Assembly (NCBI GenBank): GCA_036939755.1
Contig: JALLAZ010000060.1
Location: 1 to 64,000 of the forward strand
Direction: 5' to 3'
From: Stephanodiscus triporus
Taxonomy: Eukaryota > Bacillariophyta > Thalassiosirophyceae > Thalassiosirales > Thalassiosiraceae
Length of the DNA: 64,000 nucleotides
Shown: one piece after another, positions 63,100 to 64,000 of the stretch
Layout: every line of letters starts with the position of its first letter
How positions within the stretch are numbered: position 1 is the stretch's first letter
The notes under the pieces: generated by a model
What the model saw: the letters and a program-made list of their open reading frames with translations, nothing else
Told to the model about the DNA's origin: nothing
Database searches by the model: none
Position numbers and translations under genes: made by a program

Positions 63100-63409
63100 G
63101 GCGCACTAATTGACGAGGGGATGCGAAAAGGCGTCACGCGTAACGCCCATTCCAGGGCCTGGCCGTTTAGCGACAAAATGCTGGGTGGCGTCGCACGCGA
63201 ATGATTTTTTGTTGTCCCATAACCCGAACAGCTTAAATTCATAGACTCCCAATTACCCAGGAGCATCTTGGTTACCCTTTACTCCGTTTACTACCTGAAA
63301 CCTAGAGTACGCACTAAGTAGGAATAGTACGCTTCAGCTGTAGACAGTGGGTCTGCCTCCATCCCATCTCTCCCACAGCGTCCGACGACCTCCAAGTAAA
63401 TTCCTCAAG
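63100..63409. promoter_or_regulatory. Divergent promoter region (RNase P p30 / eL37)
   Basis: 310 bp between divergent starts of two RNA/ribosome genes. It includes the eL37 5' UTR. No motif assigned. Confidence 0.4.
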
Positions 63410-64000
63410 ATGGTGCGTTTGTCCTCGGCCAGGTCCCCGCATGCACGGCCATGGATGTTTTAATTGGTTCTTTTATTTCAGAGGAAAAGAGAGAGATGGG
63501 CTGAAATATCGGAATATCATGCGTCTTTTGTCGTCGCTGCGATGAGGCGAAATGCCGTTGATTTGGAGGTCGAGGGAATTTCTCATAGGAGTACTTCAAA
63601 TGAAATAGGATGAGGTCTATTCTTACGACAGGGTTTGATATCCTTTGGGTATACCGTCGTCGGGTCTTGACATTGTCATCTGGCAAAATCATGTAGCATT
63701 TGCATCGTGTCGGAACAAACTGCGGACGGCTGTCATTCATCCGATTCGTATGTACTAAATCCCTTCGTTCGTCTTTGCCGCTGTCCTCCTCAACACAAAA
63801 ACAGACTAAGGGAACCACCTCGTTCGGTAAAAGGCACAACAAGTCCCACACGGCCTGTCGCCGTTGCGGGAAAATTTCGTACCACATTCAGAAGAAAACA
63901 TGCTCCAGCTGTGGATACCCCGCCGCCAAGATGAGGAACTTCAACTGGAGTGTGAAGGCCAAGGGCAGGAGAACCGTCGGGACCGGTCGCATGAGATACA
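63410..64000 (+). CDS. RPL37: Ribosomal protein eL37 (partial, runs off the window)
   Basis: The first exon is only the start codon (63410-63412) followed at once by a GTGCGT donor. The acceptor CAAAAACAG at 63804 leads to exon 2 from 63805, phase 0, intron 392 bp. The protein reads [23 protein letters not shown], then [20 protein letters not shown], then [23 protein letters not shown] and leaves the window. This is close to eL37 of other eukaryotes, with the C-x2-C...C-x2-C zinc site (CRRC, CSSC) intact. eL37 is a component of the 60S subunit, near the polypeptide exit side. About 25-30 residues remain beyond 64000. The intron is long relative to others here; no clear C/D or H/ACA snoRNA was found in it by eye. 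Confidence 0.95.

Noticed and set aside
63413..63804. snoRNA in the eL37 intron
   Set aside because: GATGA- and CTGA-like words occur but without proper spacing or terminal stem by eye; not supported.

Overview
The window reads as nuclear DNA of a diatom, most likely a centric (Thalassiosira-like) species. The reasons are: short GT-AG introns of about 75-150 bp; several precursors with a signal peptide followed by an 'AxAF'-type junction typical of plastids of red-algal secondary origin; a ribosomal protein gene with an ATG-only first exon; a secreted chitin-binding protein; a stramenopile-style giant FN3/PA14/filamin-like protein; and GC-rich genes loaded with Asp, Ser and Gly trinucleotide runs. 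No bacterial operon, CRISPR array, rRNA or tRNA was found. Two runs of N (57104; 59466-59481) show that this is a draft assembly.

1-22 kb: the N-terminus of a secreted protein; a large zinc-finger-like protein; a five-exon plastid protein built from two copies of one module; NSF (SNARE-disassembly ATPase); a PX-BAR sorting nexin; a glucose-6-phosphate-isomerase-like protein with an eroded active site; a secreted hevein-type chitin-binding protein; then a head-to-head pair of proteins that carry only the second helicase domain of a DDX18/Has1-type RNA helicase.

22-42.5 kb: one minus-strand gene for a secreted protein of about 6,750 residues, with about 30 copies of a module of roughly 100 residues, about 12 FN3 domains, three PA14 domains and filamin-like repeats. 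Its frame is broken three times between 29.22 and 30.10 kb.

43-57 kb: a compact block of mostly divergent gene pairs: a two-TM protein, an FkbM methyltransferase, a small plastid membrane protein, a thylakoid-lumen cyclophilin beside a VKOR-thioredoxin oxidoreductase, an alpha/beta hydrolase, an FHA-RING ubiquitin ligase and the nucleolar ribosome-biogenesis factor NOM1/SGD1.

57-59.5 kb: a segment bounded by poly-C/N gaps with a hairpin, an unknown two-exon gene and a Harbinger-like transposase fragment, probably a mobile element. 60-64 kb: a fibrillin-like plastid protein, RNase P subunit p30 and ribosomal protein eL37, cut by the window end.

Three functional themes recur: plastid biogenesis (3.8-4.9, 45.8-50.2 and 60 kb), membrane traffic (NSF and the sorting nexin), and RNA/ribosome biogenesis (helicase-derived pair, NOM1, RNase P, eL37). 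The exon joins given here were worked out by hand from splice sites and reading frame.
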